Source: Serripes groenlandicus
Taxonomy: Eukaryota; Mollusca; Bivalvia; Cardiida; Cardiidae
Reading direction: 5' to 3'
DNA length: 64,000 nt
Assembly: GCA_031761405.1 (NCBI GenBank)
Contig: JASEVX010000007.1
Span: 38,430,734-38,494,733 of the forward strand
In this document: in pieces, positions 24,421 to 34,356 of the stretch
Layout of the letters: each line of letters starts with the position of its first letter
Numbering within the stretch: the stretch's first letter is position 1
Made by a program: the position numbers and the translations under genes
Notes under the pieces: generated by a model
What the model saw: only the letters and a program-made list of their open reading frames with translations
Databases searched by the model: none
What the model was told of the DNA's origin: nothing

Positions 24421-24626
24421 TAATCCCCCTTCCCCACACGCAACAAATCTGCAGCCAGGCGACTTTGAAAGTACTAGGCAAACATTATATGAATGATATA
24501 TTTTTAATCGAGTGGAAAACCTTATTATTCAAGGATAAATTAATTTTAAAAAGCAATTGTCACTTTTGCCACAATGTTTTCAAATGCCGTCTATTGCAGA
24601 TTCGTCTGCAAGTGATGTAGGGTAAA
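24421..24626 (+). mobile_element. Family A old copy
   Basis: TAATCCCCCTTCCCCACACG at the left and TGATGTAGGGTAAA at the right, with CACTTTTGCCACAATG in between. Confidence 0.55.
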
Positions 24627-24639
24627 TTTAACAATTTCC

Positions 24640-24786
24640 TTATTACAGACACAAGTTCCCCTCTTGCCACAATATTTTCAACTTTATTCAATAATTCTTC
24701 TCTCATTAAAAGAGAGTTTCGGGAGTTTTGAATAAATGTCTTCAAAATTGTCTGCTGCAGATTTGTTGTATGTGGGAAAGGGTTAA
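24640..24786 (-). mobile_element. Family A old copy, truncated
   Basis: Right three-quarters only: CTTGCCACAATATTTTCAAC to TATGTGGGAAAGGGTTAA. Confidence 0.6.
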
Positions 24787-25027
24787 ACATCATTTAGCAT
24801 GCGACCAAGATTTAGCTACAACCGTTAAACGTTAATACCGCGGTTTTCTGATGACTTTAAAAAACGTTTGGGAATAATGTGGATCAAGGAACCATTTGTA
24901 AAAACTCACCGAGACAGTGACACAAATGTAACAAAGTAAAGAGTGGAAATTTCGCATCAATATTATATGATCCGAATGAAGTTTCTTTGACTAATTGACA
25001 AACTGTAATGAAAATAGTTTGATTGAT

Positions 25028-25110
25028 TGTTTGGTGTTTTACGCTGCTTTCAACAGTTCAAGTTTATAGTTGATCTCGGTGTTTCCTGGATATGCCTGAT
25101 CTTTAAAAAA
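25028..25110 (-). mobile_element. Type 2 SINE 3' fragment
   Basis: GATTGATTGTTTGGTGTTTT, ACGCTGCTTTCAACAGTT and GGTGTTTCCTGGATA match the reversed 3' end of type 2 SINEs. Confidence 0.55.
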
Positions 25111-25189
25111 AATATATGCATAATAACTTTCACGCATTTTCATCCTATTCAAAACGTGTGTCGTTTATCCCAGCAAGTGCATTTTCTTT

Positions 25190-25400
25190 TTTAAAATTGC
25201 GTTTTACGCCGTTTTAACAGTATTTCAGTTATATCCTGGCGGTTAAATTACCAATATTACCAGTATCACCAGTATTACCTGTAGTACCTGTATTACTTAT
25301 CCTGACACAGAAGCATCGGTCGTAATGTTATCCATTGTAAGACTGAAGCTCCAAGACATGAAGCCTTCACTACCATTTTTGAAATGTATGAATCAATGCG
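25190..25400 (-). mobile_element. Type 2 SINE, diverged, with a short ACCAGTATT array
   Basis: TTTTACGCCG...TTATATCCTGGCGG, then several ACCAGTATT/ACCTGTATT units where other copies have one ACCAGTACT, then CGTAATGTT and a decayed head. Confidence 0.5.
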
Positions 25401-25439
25401 GGCGCTCTAACCAATACACCGCGGAGAAACGAATCGCGA

Positions 25440-25713
25440 TATGAGCCGTTCCGCGAGAAATCCAACATTGTGGACTCTGCGTAAAGTATCGACCGGATCA
25501 GCCTAAGCATGCTAAGCAGGCTAACCCGGAAAGACACTTTTTGCCTCCTGTGGATTTTCTGTTTCAAGAATCATTACTCTATACCTCTATATCCCTAAGA
25601 CGGAATGTGTCGGCCCGGAATAGGCTGCGCGGACTGCGCGGACTGCGCAGGATGATCTGGGCCTATACATTACCCAGAGACCATAGTTTTTTTTTGCTTT
25701 TGGAACGGCTCAT
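25440..25713 (-). mobile_element. D-family inverted-repeat element
   Basis: ATGAGCCGTTCCGCGAGAAA at the left and TTGGAACGGCTCAT at the right, interior reversed. GGACTGCGC is repeated in tandem near 25630. Confidence 0.75.
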
Positions 25714-25741
25714 GTGAGCAACTGAGCAGACAAATGTCATG

Positions 25742-25817
25742 ACTGTAACTATCGTCGTTCGCCTTCCTACAAATACTTCGAGTGTGTTGGTGGAAGGCGA
25801 ACGACGATAGTCACAGT
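25742..25817. other. 26-bp stem hairpin
   Basis: ACTGTAACTATCGTCGTTCG plus CCTTCC pairs with GGAAGGCGAACGACGATAGT plus CACAGT, with one mismatch, around a loop of about 24 bases. This could be a foldback remnant or a transcribed hairpin. No second copy was seen in the window. Confidence 0.6.
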
Positions 25818-25859
25818 TATGGTGGTGGTCAGTAGACCTGAAAACAGTCAATTAATTCA

Positions 25860-26410
25860 TATAATACAGAGACACTTGATATAACCGTTTATATGAAATC
25901 TACAAAATTCACGACATAATCTACGTTAGTTAGCCCGAAAAGAATGTTGAAATAATAATGGACTACTAAAGAAATAAACATTTTAGTTATTCCATTATAA
26001 TTATAAATTAATATGAATGACTGATTAAATTAATCAGTTAAAACTGAAGAATGATGTGTGTAGTATCAGTATGAGAGAGTCACGAGGTGGAATGTCTGCC
26101 GGGATATAACTGAAAAACAGTTTAAATCAATCAATATCTCTTTATATATTAGTGAACGGGTATACAAACAACAACCATTTCACCTGAAGGGGAGGGTCGA
26201 AATGAAAATAGCGGGAATAAGAGGAAAAAATACGAAAAGGATAAAACAGAGGAGAAATTTTCATAGAGTAGACGCAAGGATGATTAACTCCTGGCAAGTA
26301 ATTAATTATCTGTTTTTACACAAAGTTCTACTCGCTTCAGTCCCGGAATGCAAATAAAAGATAAGAACGTAATTCTTTGTGAGCTGTTAAAATTTACAAG
26401 GGTCCGTACC
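25860..26410. other. No supported feature
   Basis: AT-rich unique-looking sequence. A short SINE-like piece (GGGATATAACTGAAAAACAG, then AAATCAATCAAT) lies at about 26100-26135. Confidence 0.35.
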
Positions 26411-26414
26411 TTTA

Positions 26415-26886
26415 TTAACCCTTTCCCTCACTCAACAAAATATACAGTAGATTGCTTGGTATTGTACGCCGCTTCAGCAATTGTCCAGTTGGTGGGTAAA
26501 TGTCCAGTACTACTGGTCGATTGATTCTGAAACCAACGAGTCAGTCATAATGCTAAACTCACACAATCCGGAACATCAAGGAGGGAAGCCATTTTCACTG
26601 TTGTTACAATATTTGGTATGACCCCGCCGGGGATCGAACCCGCGACCTTATACACCCGACGCAGACACTCATCAACTACACCACCGATGCAGTTAATCTG
26701 AATCAGACGACATGGAAAGCTCTAGTAAAAAATATATAAAAAAATATCTATATATAAATTTTAATCGCTGATACGGGTTGAAAACATTGTGGCAAAAAGA
26801 AGAAAAATCTTCTTTTATAAAACTTTTGTCAAAAGTCGTCTGCTGCAAACGCGTTAAAGCTAAGTCCGCGTGCGGGAAAGGGTTAT
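26415..26886 (+). mobile_element. Family A old copy split by a SINE
   Basis: The left end TTAACCCTTTCCCTCACTCA is at 26415. The rest resumes after 26695 with CAGACGACATGG, CATTGTGGCAAAAAGAAG and GTGCGGGAAAGGGTTA. The interruption is the reversed SINE at 26448-26695. Confidence 0.7.
26448..26695 (-). mobile_element. Type 2 SINE with tRNA-like head
   Basis: On the minus strand it starts with a tRNA-like head including the B-box GGTTCGATCCCCGG, and ends at ...GGCGTACAATACCAAGCAAT. It sits inside an older family A element. Confidence 0.75.
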
Positions 26887-27078
26887 AACGTGGATGTGGG
26901 ATGTTCCGTATCAATCAGTAGTCGCAATGAATCATGTCATTGTATATCGTGCTCCCGTTCTTAATATAAAGGTTAATCATTTGATTTATCAAACGTAATC
27001 TAATAACGTTTCCCGACGTTTAACAAATCTCCGGAAGCCGACTTTGGAAAGGTATATGCAAGACTATGGTATACCTCT

Positions 27079-27308
27079 GTAACCCTTTCCCTCGTATAGA
27101 CGCTTTCTGACGCCTCTGCAGCAGACGGCTTTTTGAAAACATAGTGACAAAAGAAGAAATTGCACAAAACGTGCAATTTCTTCTTTTGCCACAATGTTTT
27201 CCACTTTTTGTCATATGTTATCCATTCAATTATGGAGATTTTCTATGTTTTGACAAAATACGTTCAAAGTCGTCTGCTGCAGAATTGCCGTATGAGGGAA
27301 AGGGTTAA
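27079..27308 (-). mobile_element. Family A young copy
   Basis: Complete at 230 bp. The left flank reads GTAA in place of TTAA, the right TTAA. Directly continued by an older copy. Confidence 0.88.
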
Positions 27309-27535
27309 CCCAGTACTTCCACATGACTTTTCATATGTCGTCTGCATTACAATCATCAGGTGAACAATTTCACCAATCTAGAAAGCTGAAAGATTTATAT
27401 TGTTAAAGAGTTGAAAATGTTGCAATAAAATGTGAAATTGCTCGTTTTTAGCAATTTTACCTTTTATTGCAATGTTTTCAAATGTCGTCTGCAACAGCAG
27501 GCGTCAAATGTCGTTTGTGTGAAGTAATGGGTTAA
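27305..27535 (+). mobile_element. Family A old copy sharing a TTAA with its neighbour
   Basis: TTAACCCAGTACTTCCACATG, TTGCTCGTTTTTAGCAATTT and GAAGTAATGGGTTAA. The TTAA at 27305-27308 also ends the young copy to the left. Confidence 0.55.
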
Positions 27536-27986
27536 ATGAAAGGTTAATAATTACGATAATTGAACCATCGCATGAGAAATGTGCAAGTTTGCGATTCTGA
27601 ACTGTGTAGGTTCAGAACATCTCGTCCACCTGCTCTGTTCTCATTAGAATCTACACACATTGACATAATCTTCTAACAACCTTGTGCAAGTAGTATGTGA
27701 ACAATGTTGATCTTGATCAGACTATGCAAATGCACGGGCTGAACTGGAGCTCTACTATTCACAAATAGCCAACTTGTACATTTATCCATGCTGATGGTCA
27801 GAATATATTGATGAAAACATTGGTGGAAAAGTCATCTGCTCTAAAGATGCGTCAACGCGTCTTATAACCGAGTGTTTCCGAACCCCAGCTCGGCCAACAC
27901 CAAGATTAGGTCGCATGAATGTACAACCTGAACTTTTTCGCAAATATTGTTTAAACTCTAAGATTACAGCATACGTAATATCATGT

Positions 27987-28214
27987 TTAGCCCTTTCCAA
28001 ACTGAAGAAGGTTTCAATTGACACAATTGCAGCAGACGACATTCGAAAACATTATCGCAAAAGAAGACATTGCTCATAATTAGCAATTTCTCCTTTTGTC
28101 AATTATTCTTTTACTGTATTCAATGACTAAACTTTGAATTATAGACAGTTTCTATAGTTTTGCCTTTATGTTAAGTCGTCTACTGCAGAGTTGTTGTATG
28201 AGGGAAAGGATTAA
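27987..28214 (-). mobile_element. Family A old copy
   Basis: TTAGCCCTTTCCAAACTG to TATGAGGGAAAGGATTAA. The central CATTGCTCATAATTAGCAAT hairpin is of the GCTC type. Confidence 0.7.
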
Positions 28215-28308
28215 AGTCGCATAAAGCAGTATAGTGTTTACTATAAATGACTCTGATTAGACTGCCCTGATTCACAACCATATCCTAGTCTCCGCATAAA
28301 ACATTTAT

Positions 28309-28711
28309 CCATTTCCAACATAATAACGCTTTCTGACGCTTTCTGACGCCTCTGCAGCAGACGACTTTTGAAAATATTAAACATTTTCTGCTTTTGTCAC
28401 AATGTTTCCAACTCTATTAAATACTCATACGTTCATTAACCATTTCAGCGCCGAATTGTTTCAAGTAGACTATTCCATGTTCAAAAGCGGGCGTCTCTTT
28501 TTCTCATGTAATAACAGTTTGGACTTTTTTTTGATAATTTCAGGTGAGACAGCTCGTTACGAGTTGACTCGCCTGAATCAGTATTGTTTGCAAAAACCTC
28601 AATATTGCCTTTGGCGCTGAAAGAGTTAATAGAGATGTTTTGATATGTTTTATTTCTGGTTTTCAAGGTCGTCTGCTACAGTTTTGGTGTATATGGGAAA
28701 AGGAGAGTTAA
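28309..28711 (-). mobile_element. Family A old copy with a family B element inserted
   Basis: The left part (CATTTCCAACATAATAACGC ... CTCATACGTTCATTAA) and right part (TTAATAGAGATGTTTTGATA ... GGGAAAAGGAGAGTTAA) form one family A element when the family B element between them is left out. The insertion point is a TTAA. Confidence 0.75.
28436..28629. mobile_element. Family B TTAA element
   Basis: TTAACCATTTCAGCGCCG at the left, TTGGCGCTGAAAGAGTTAA at the right. The centre is a palindrome starting CAGGTGAGACAGCTCGTTAC. The 73-codon frame across it is not a gene. Confidence 0.88.
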
Positions 28712-28759
28712 ATGGGATTTTTTTGTGTTTTACTGTGAATCGTCCTATTTATGGTGGAG

Positions 28760-28855
28760 CTGACATGGATTGTTCACATAATTCATCACAATCTCATAAA
28801 TGTTTGCTGTCGTGGAATAAAAACGCTGTTAATGACATGATGTCGGACGTCTGTC
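28760..28855 (+). CDS. Candidate upstream exon of the cysteine-rich gene
   Basis: Product not recognised. The frame holds three cysteines (M-D-C-S, H-K-C-L, D-V-C). It ends at TGTC before GTAAAC, a usable donor, leaving one base of a codon. The confirmed exon at 34595 begins with two bases, so the join is in phase and gives D-V-C-R-S-A-M. The acceptor (TTTATGGTGGAG) is weak, so the left edge is uncertain. A family A element ends 48 bases upstream. It could be a chance open stretch: the phase match alone has a one-in-three chance. Confidence 0.35.
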
Positions 28856-28869
28856 GTAAACTCCGAATA

Positions 28870-29107
28870 GCTGTCTCGTTTTGATTTACGGGGAGTGAGG
28901 TGACCCCGAAGGTTGGACTTTGTTTGACCAGGTCATTTCGTTACATCTTGCATTGTTGACAGTCCAAATACAGGGCTATTCATTAATCATTAAGAATAAG
29001 AATGGTACATGCACTTTAATCTTGAACCTTAAAACATTTTTTAATTTGAATTAAAGACATAATAGTGTTGTGAAAGATTCTTTTTATTTAAAGTTTCGTA
29101 AACCCAT
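28870..29107. other. No supported feature
   Basis: Unique-looking intronic sequence between the candidate exon and a small tandem repeat. Confidence 0.3.
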
Positions 29108-29190
29108 GTTTTTAATTGAATAAGGTTGTAAACCGACTTTTAATTGAATAAGGTTGTAAACCGACTTTTAATTGAATATGGTTGTAAACC
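29108..29190. repeat. 28-bp tandem repeat, three units
   Basis: Units TTTTAATTGAATAAGGTTGT + AAACCGAC. The third has one substitution and a changed end. Confidence 0.9.
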
Positions 29191-29360
29191 TTTCTCCTTT
29201 AATTGAAAAGGGGTTCATGTCTTCTTTTGTATCAATGTTTTCCAAAAGTCATCTGTGTCTGATTCGTCAATGCATTAAACAAGTATGCAATTTGATACTC
29301 ATTGTCATCACTTTTAAAATATGTAAAGGTCGGTTTTCTCGTGACGTTTCAAATATATAA

Positions 29361-29560
29361 TCATTTCGATGCGTTTGCTGCAGACGACTTATGAAAACAT
29401 TGTAGCGAAAGGAGAAATTGATCATAATGAGAAATTTCTCCTTTTGCAATTATGTTTTCAACTCTATTCAATAAATATACTTACATTTCAAGAGATTTTC
29501 CATTTATTTCCTAAAGTGACAACTTCTGATTTGTTGTACGTTGGAATGTTTTTCTTCGCG
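29361..29560 (-). mobile_element. Family A old copy
   Basis: TGCGTTTGCTGCAGACGACTT, GGAGAAATTGATCATAATGAG (hairpin arm) and TTGTTGTACGTTGGAATG. Termini partly decayed. Confidence 0.55.
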
Positions 29561-29569
29561 TGGTTATGC

Positions 29570-30030
29570 TGTTCTGTTGTAATGTTCAGTTGAAGATTTC
29601 TGGATATTCTAATAATTCCAGAATATGTCCCTAGTCAGCCGTCATAGATAATGCTATCTTACCAGGTCCCGTATTCAAATGTTAACAGTTTCTCTCTTCC
29701 ACGCGTATCTCCCCGCAAAATATCAGTTATAAGCTTTTATTTGCTGAAATATTGTGTAAAAAATAGCAATAACTTGTCACAGGAAATCGCTTATTTATCA
29801 AGAATGATATTTTTTTATCATTTTCAAAATTGCCAAAAAAATACTGATGGTGATATACTTTATTCATCAAAATGCTTAATCAGTTTCCACAGGCCCATTA
29901 TTTCTCCGGATCTGGATCAGGATAGATGGTAATAAAATGTCAAACGATAAGCCAAATGATATATATATATATTCCAGTATGCATATGTAATAAAACAGCA
30001 ATCCAACTAAGAAGATATACGAGAAATATG
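29570..30030. other. No supported feature
   Basis: The 93-codon frame at 29651-29932 has AT-driven composition and no convincing splice context. A short TA microsatellite lies near 29960. Confidence 0.35.
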
Positions 30031-30035
30031 ACCAG

Positions 30036-30245
30036 TTAACCCTTTCTCATATACAACAAATATGCAGCGGAAAACATATTAGCAGCACACATATCTGTTA
30101 ACATATCTATGTAAATGAAGGTTTTATTATTGAATTGAATTGAACATATTGTGGCATTATGAGCAAATTCTCCTTTAGTCACAGTGTTTTCAAAAGTCAT
30201 CTGCTGTAGGGGCTTCAGAATGCGTCTATATGTTAGAAAGGGCTT
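30036..30245 (+). mobile_element. Family A old copy
   Basis: TTAACCCTTTCTCATATACA to TATATGTTAGAAAGGG, with CAAAAGTCATCTGCTGTAGG inside. Confidence 0.6.
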
Positions 30246-30481
30246 TCCCCGGCTTTCTCATATGCAAATATATTCAGTCACACTTCCAACTGACGAGTTT
30301 TGGAGAAAAAAAACATTGTAGCAAAAGAAGAAATTGCTCATTATGAGCAAACTATCCTTTTGCCATAATATTTTCATCATGATTTAAGAATTATATTTTT
30401 AATTAAAATGTGCCATATATATATGTCCATATGCTTTCGCTATCGCCTTCTTTAGACTTGTTGTATGTGGGAAAGGGTAAA
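30246..30481 (+). mobile_element. Family A old copy, adjoining the previous one
   Basis: AGAAATTGCTCATTATGAGC hairpin arm, TTGTATGTGGGAAAGGGTAA right end. The left end is poor. Confidence 0.5.
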
Positions 30482-30484
30482 GAA

Positions 30485-30645
30485 ATATACCTGATACAGA
30501 TGTCAAAAACTCGTCTGCTTTGAAAACATCTGAGGAAGTATTGTGAGAAATAAATTAAGCAATCTCTCTGTTTTCCCACAATGTTTTCAAAAGTCGTCTT
30601 CTGCTGAGGCGTCAAATGCCGTCTGTATGAGGGTAAATGTTTAGT
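30485..30645 (+). mobile_element. Family A old copy, third in a row
   Basis: GAAAACATCTGAGGAAGTATTG, CCCACAATGTTTTCAAAAGT and GTATGAGGGTAAATG. Confidence 0.45.
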
Positions 30646-30756
30646 CGTTTGTATCTTTCCTAAGTCATTGACCAGAAGTCTCGAACTGTGTGTAAATTCT
30701 TTTGTCAGTACCCATGATAATAATCACATCACTTTGAAGCAGTTAATGTTGGAGAT

Positions 30757-31180
30757 TTAACCCTTTCTTAACCCTTTCCCTCATATAGACGCTTTCTGAC
30801 GCCTCTGCAGCAGACGGCTATTTGAAAACATAGTGACAAAAGAAGAAATTGCACAAAACGTGCAATTTCTCATTTTGTCACAATATTTTCCACTTTTAGT
30901 CATAGGTTATCCATTCAATTATGGAGATTTTCTATGTTTTGACAAAATACGTTCAAAGTTGTCTGCTGCAGAATTGTCGTATGAGGGAAAGGGTTGACTA
31001 ACAGACGAATGTTGGCGCATCTGCAGCAGCCAACTTTTGAAAACATGAATGAGCAATTTCTACTTTTGTCACCATGTTTTCAACCCTTTTCAATTATTAT
31101 ATGTTTTAGTTAAAGTTGATTTCATATTTTTGCTAATATTTCATTGTTTCAAAGTCGTCTGTTGCATATTTGTTGACCGG
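30757..31180 (-). mobile_element. Family A old copy hosting a young copy
   Basis: TTAACCCTTTC at 30757 is followed at once by the complete young copy. The host resumes near 30998 with CTAACAGACG, GCATCTGCAGCAGCCAAC and GTCACCATGTTTTCAACC, and breaks off at a SINE. Confidence 0.6.
30768..30997 (-). mobile_element. Family A young copy
   Basis: Complete 230 bp. Left TTAA, right TTGA. Hairpin GAAATTGCAC / GTGCAATTTC. Confidence 0.9.
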
Positions 31181-31347
31181 GCGTTCCGGGCGTTCCGGGC
31201 TTGATCCCTGCTCGCGGCGGTTATGGTGAAGTGTCTTTAGACTAGGCACACTTGTTAGTCACCCAGTCCTAGTGTATATAAACAAACTGCCAACGTGATG
31301 TAACTGAAATATGTTTTACAAAAACAATGTAAAATCCCAATAAACTA
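31178..31347 (+). mobile_element. Type 3 SINE
   Basis: GGGCTTGATCCCTGCTCGCGG resembles a B-box region, followed by GTGAAGTGTCTTTAGACTAG, ACGTGATGTAACTGAAATAT and a CCCAATAAAC end. Confidence 0.55.
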
Positions 31348-31348
31348 A

Positions 31349-31585
31349 ATGAGCCGTTCACGAAAATACCAACATTATGATCTCTGCGTAATGTATCGAT
31401 CCAGATCAGCCTGCGCAGTCCTCTTAGGTGAATAGAGGTACAGAGTAATGATTCCTTAAGTAGAAAATCTACAGGAGGCGAAAAGTGTCTGCCCGGATTA
31501 GCTTGCGCGGCATGCTTATGCTGATCCGGGTCGATACTTTACGCAAGAGTCCACAATGTTGGTTTTTCTCGCGGGACGGCTCAAA
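31349..31585 (+). mobile_element. D-family element, first of a tandem pair
   Basis: Left end ATGAGCCGTTCACGAAAATACC, right end GGGACGGCTCA. Slightly shortened after CAGTCC. Confidence 0.7.
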
Positions 31586-31589
31586 TGGC

Positions 31590-31825
31590 ACAAATCTGCG
31601 TAATGTATCGACCAGATCAGCCTGCGCTGTCCGCGCAGACTGATCCGGCCGACACATTCCGTCTCAGGGCCATAGAGGTATAGAGTGGTGATTCCTGAAA
31701 CAGAAAATCCACAGGAGGCGAAAAGTGTCTGCCCGGATTAGCTTGCGCGGCATGCTTATGCTGATCCGGGTCGATACTTTACGCAAGAGTCCACAATGTT
31801 GGTTTTCTCGCGGAACGGCTCATAT
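31590..31825 (+). mobile_element. D-family element, second of a tandem pair
   Basis: It lacks the usual left terminus, starting at ATCTGCGTAATGTATCGACC, and ends GGAACGGCTCAT. The two share an identical stretch around GAAAAGTGTCTGCCCGGATT. Confidence 0.72.
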
Positions 31826-31889
31826 GATCACTTTGATGGTATTCTTGTCAGGGTCCATTTCTGTGATACGCATATAATTTTGGTCATTA

Positions 31890-31985
31890 GCGCTTTAGGC
31901 CGTTTTCCATCATATTCAGTTATACAACATATCCACTTACAGTGTATTCATGATCCCTGGTGACTAACCACTTCTCTAAGATTGG
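31890..31985 (-). mobile_element. Type 3 SINE 3' fragment
   Basis: TAGGCCGTTTTCCATCATAT, CAGTTATACAACATATCC and TCATGATCCCTGGTGAC match the reversed 3' part of the SINE at 50350-50560. Confidence 0.45.
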
Positions 31986-32064
31986 ATAGGACAAACGGAT
32001 ATGTTTTGATACAATGAAACACGCCGTGTATAATACTAAAGAAGACACGTAACGAACTCCTTAT

Positions 32065-32281
32065 TTAACTCTTTTTCACATACAGAACCTTTCAGACGCC
32101 TCTGTAGCAGACGACCTTTGAAAACATTGTAGCAAATAGATAAACTACTAATATTGAACAATTACTCTATGTGCCACAATGTTGTCAACTCAATTCAAGT
32201 ATTTATAGAGACTTTCCACAATTTTTATAAATGATTTAAAGTCGTCTGCTGCAGATGTGTTATGTGTTGAAAAGTGGTTAA
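32065..32281 (-). mobile_element. Family A old copy with both TTAA ends
   Basis: TTAACTCTTTTTCACATACA to GTGTTGAAAAGTGGTTAA, with GTCGTCTGCTGCAGATGTG. Confidence 0.7.
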
Positions 32282-32621
32282 CAAATTATGACAAGTGGAA
32301 CGTATTTTTAATTAAAACTACACAAGGAACATTACAATTTAATGAGAGAATTATTGGAAAATGAATATTGAATAACAGGAAGTGCACTCGTGTGATGATT
32401 CATGGAAGTTGATAATGTATTATCTTCCCACGTTCCACCTTGCACGCTAATTAGTCCTACGTTTTTCCCTTTACATTTGCAAAAACATTTGACATTGCAA
32501 GCTACTGAAAATGAGGCGGAAGTATACACTTGTAACTGAACCAATATTATCGAAATCGACGTAATGCACACTTTTAAATAATCCTGCCATTGGAGAATAT
32601 ACTTTACATCCATGACAACTA

Positions 32622-32702
32622 AGATCGCTTCGGTGATGGAGCGGTAAGAGCGTCCGCCTCGAGAGTGGGACACTAGGGTGCGGTCCGCGGTAGGGTCATA
32701 TT
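32622..32702 (+). mobile_element. tRNA-like SINE head fragment
   Basis: GCTTCGGTGATGGAGCGGTAA then GAGCGTCCGCCTCGAGAG resembles the A-box part of the type 2 head. Cut off by the element at 32703. Confidence 0.45.
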
Positions 32703-32845
32703 CAGGTGCGTAGCTCCCTTTAGGCACTGTAGGCACGTGCCTACACATTTTTTCTCAAAATGCCCCCAAAATGCAGCTGCGGCGATATACATCTGCGTAA
32801 TGTATCGACCAGATCAGCCTGCGCTGTCCGCGCAGCATGATATTA
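32703..32845 (+). mobile_element. E-type element, left half only
   Basis: CAGGTGCGTAGCTCCCTTTAG, the small palindrome GGCACGTGCC and the start of the D core to GCGCTGTCCGCGCAG. Confidence 0.65.
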
Positions 32846-32932
32846 GGGCCCCTCCTATTGTCGTCAGCTATTTGATAGTTCCGCTCGATACTGTGATACC
32901 GTGTCATTGCACGGTTGTCTTCTAGTTCTATT

Positions 32933-33162
32933 TTAACCCTTTCCTTCATACAACAATTCTGTAGCAGACGACTTTGAACATATTTTGTCAAAAAACAAAG
33001 AAATCTCTATAATTGAATGGATAACCTAAGACTAAAAGTGGAAAACATTGTGTCAAAAGGAGAAATTGCACGTTTTGAGCAATTTCTTCTTTTGTCACTA
33101 TGTTTTCAAAAAGCCGTCTGCAGCGGAGGCGTCAGAAAGCGTCTATATGAGGGAAAAGGTTA
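32933..33162 (+). mobile_element. Family A young copy
   Basis: 230 bp, TTAA at both ends. Some private changes (TCTGTAGCAG, ACAAAGAAATC). Confidence 0.9.
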
Positions 33163-33305
33163 AAAGTGAGACGCGCCTTGTGATTTGGAATCTTAGTTTA
33201 CTCCTCGGTTTGACATCATTTAAAGCAATCAATTGTAGCGTTAAACTAGGGGCTATACTTCAAGCCATTTATCAGGAGATACACTTAGTCAAAATATATA
33301 GGTGA

Positions 33306-33366
33306 CAGTGAAGACTTATTCGCATGTAGGACTGCCCCCGTACACAGGCTCATCTGAGTCTTCCGC
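33306..33366. repeat. Degenerate CAGTGAAGACT palindromic element
   Basis: CAGTGAAGACTTATTCG and CATCTGAGTCTTCCGC form an imperfect inverted pair like that at 11150-11206. Confidence 0.4.
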
Positions 33367-33503
33367 GACACAGCTGCAATTAGGTCCGAGGTCAACAGAC
33401 ATGGCTCAAATTCCTAAAGATGGGATTTTTCACACGAAAATCAATCTTTGATGGTTTGAAAGTTTGTGAGGTAAAATAGATACCACGACAGTTCTCCATT
33501 AGC

Positions 33504-33733
33504 TTAACCCTTTCCCTCATATAGACGCTTTCTGACGCCTCTGCAGCAGACGGCTTTTTGAAAACATAGTGACAAAAGAAGAAATTGCACAAAACGTGCA
33601 ATTTCTCCTTTTGCCACAATGTTTTCCACTTTTTGTCATAGGTTATCCATTCAATTATAGAGATTTTTCTATTTCTGTCAAAATATGTTCAGAGTCGTCT
33701 GCTGCGGAATTGTCGTATGAGGGAAAGGGTTGA
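33504..33733 (-). mobile_element. Family A young copy
   Basis: 230 bp, left TTAA, right TTGA. Confidence 0.9.
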
Positions 33734-34110
33734 CATGCTGGAGAACGAACAGGGAAAAACCCCGGTGTATCCCATATGGAGTTGCAGACTGATCTAAATC
33801 TTCGATGTTCGAAAAAACCCGAATGTTTGGGTTTACTTATGACATGGCTCATATCTCCTCAACATCTACGTATAAGATATTACAACTGCCATTCACTTAA
33901 ATAAAGATGTATTAGAAGTTTATAATGCGGTGACATCTTCCCCCATTAAATATACGGCGTAACCAGCGCAGGCTCCACGCTTAGTCAACACTTGATAAAT
34001 ACCCGATCACTTATCATTTACAAGAAAACAGCTGTTTTTTCCCCCCGAGTCTGTAGAGCTCATTCGAGCCGTGCTGCAGAAGGAAAAACAAATCCTTTAT
34101 GCTTTTGCAA

Positions 34111-34356
34111 TTAACCCTTTCCCACATATAATACATGTGCAGCAGACGACTTTGAAAAAACCAAAAGATCTATCTAAAAGACTTGGACAGTCTCTACTAA
34201 TGAAAGTATAATCATTGAATTCTTTTAAAAACAAAGTGGTAAAAGGTGATAATTGCTAATTTTAAGCAATTTCTCCTTTTGTCACAATGTTTATTTCAGA
34301 ACGGTCGTCTGCTGAAGAGGTCTCGCTATGCGTCTGTATAGAGGAAATGGGTTTAA
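34111..34356 (+). mobile_element. Family A old copy
   Basis: TTAACCCTTTCCCACATATA to AGAGGAAATGGGTTTAA. Its right TTAA (34353-34356) is also the left TTAA of the family B element that follows. Confidence 0.7.

Noticed and set aside
33048..33162. Recurrent peptide W-Q-K-E-K-L-H-V-L-C-N-F-F-F-C in many places
   Set aside because: It is the translation of family A elements in one frame; copies carry indels and stops and the frame has no function that I can support.
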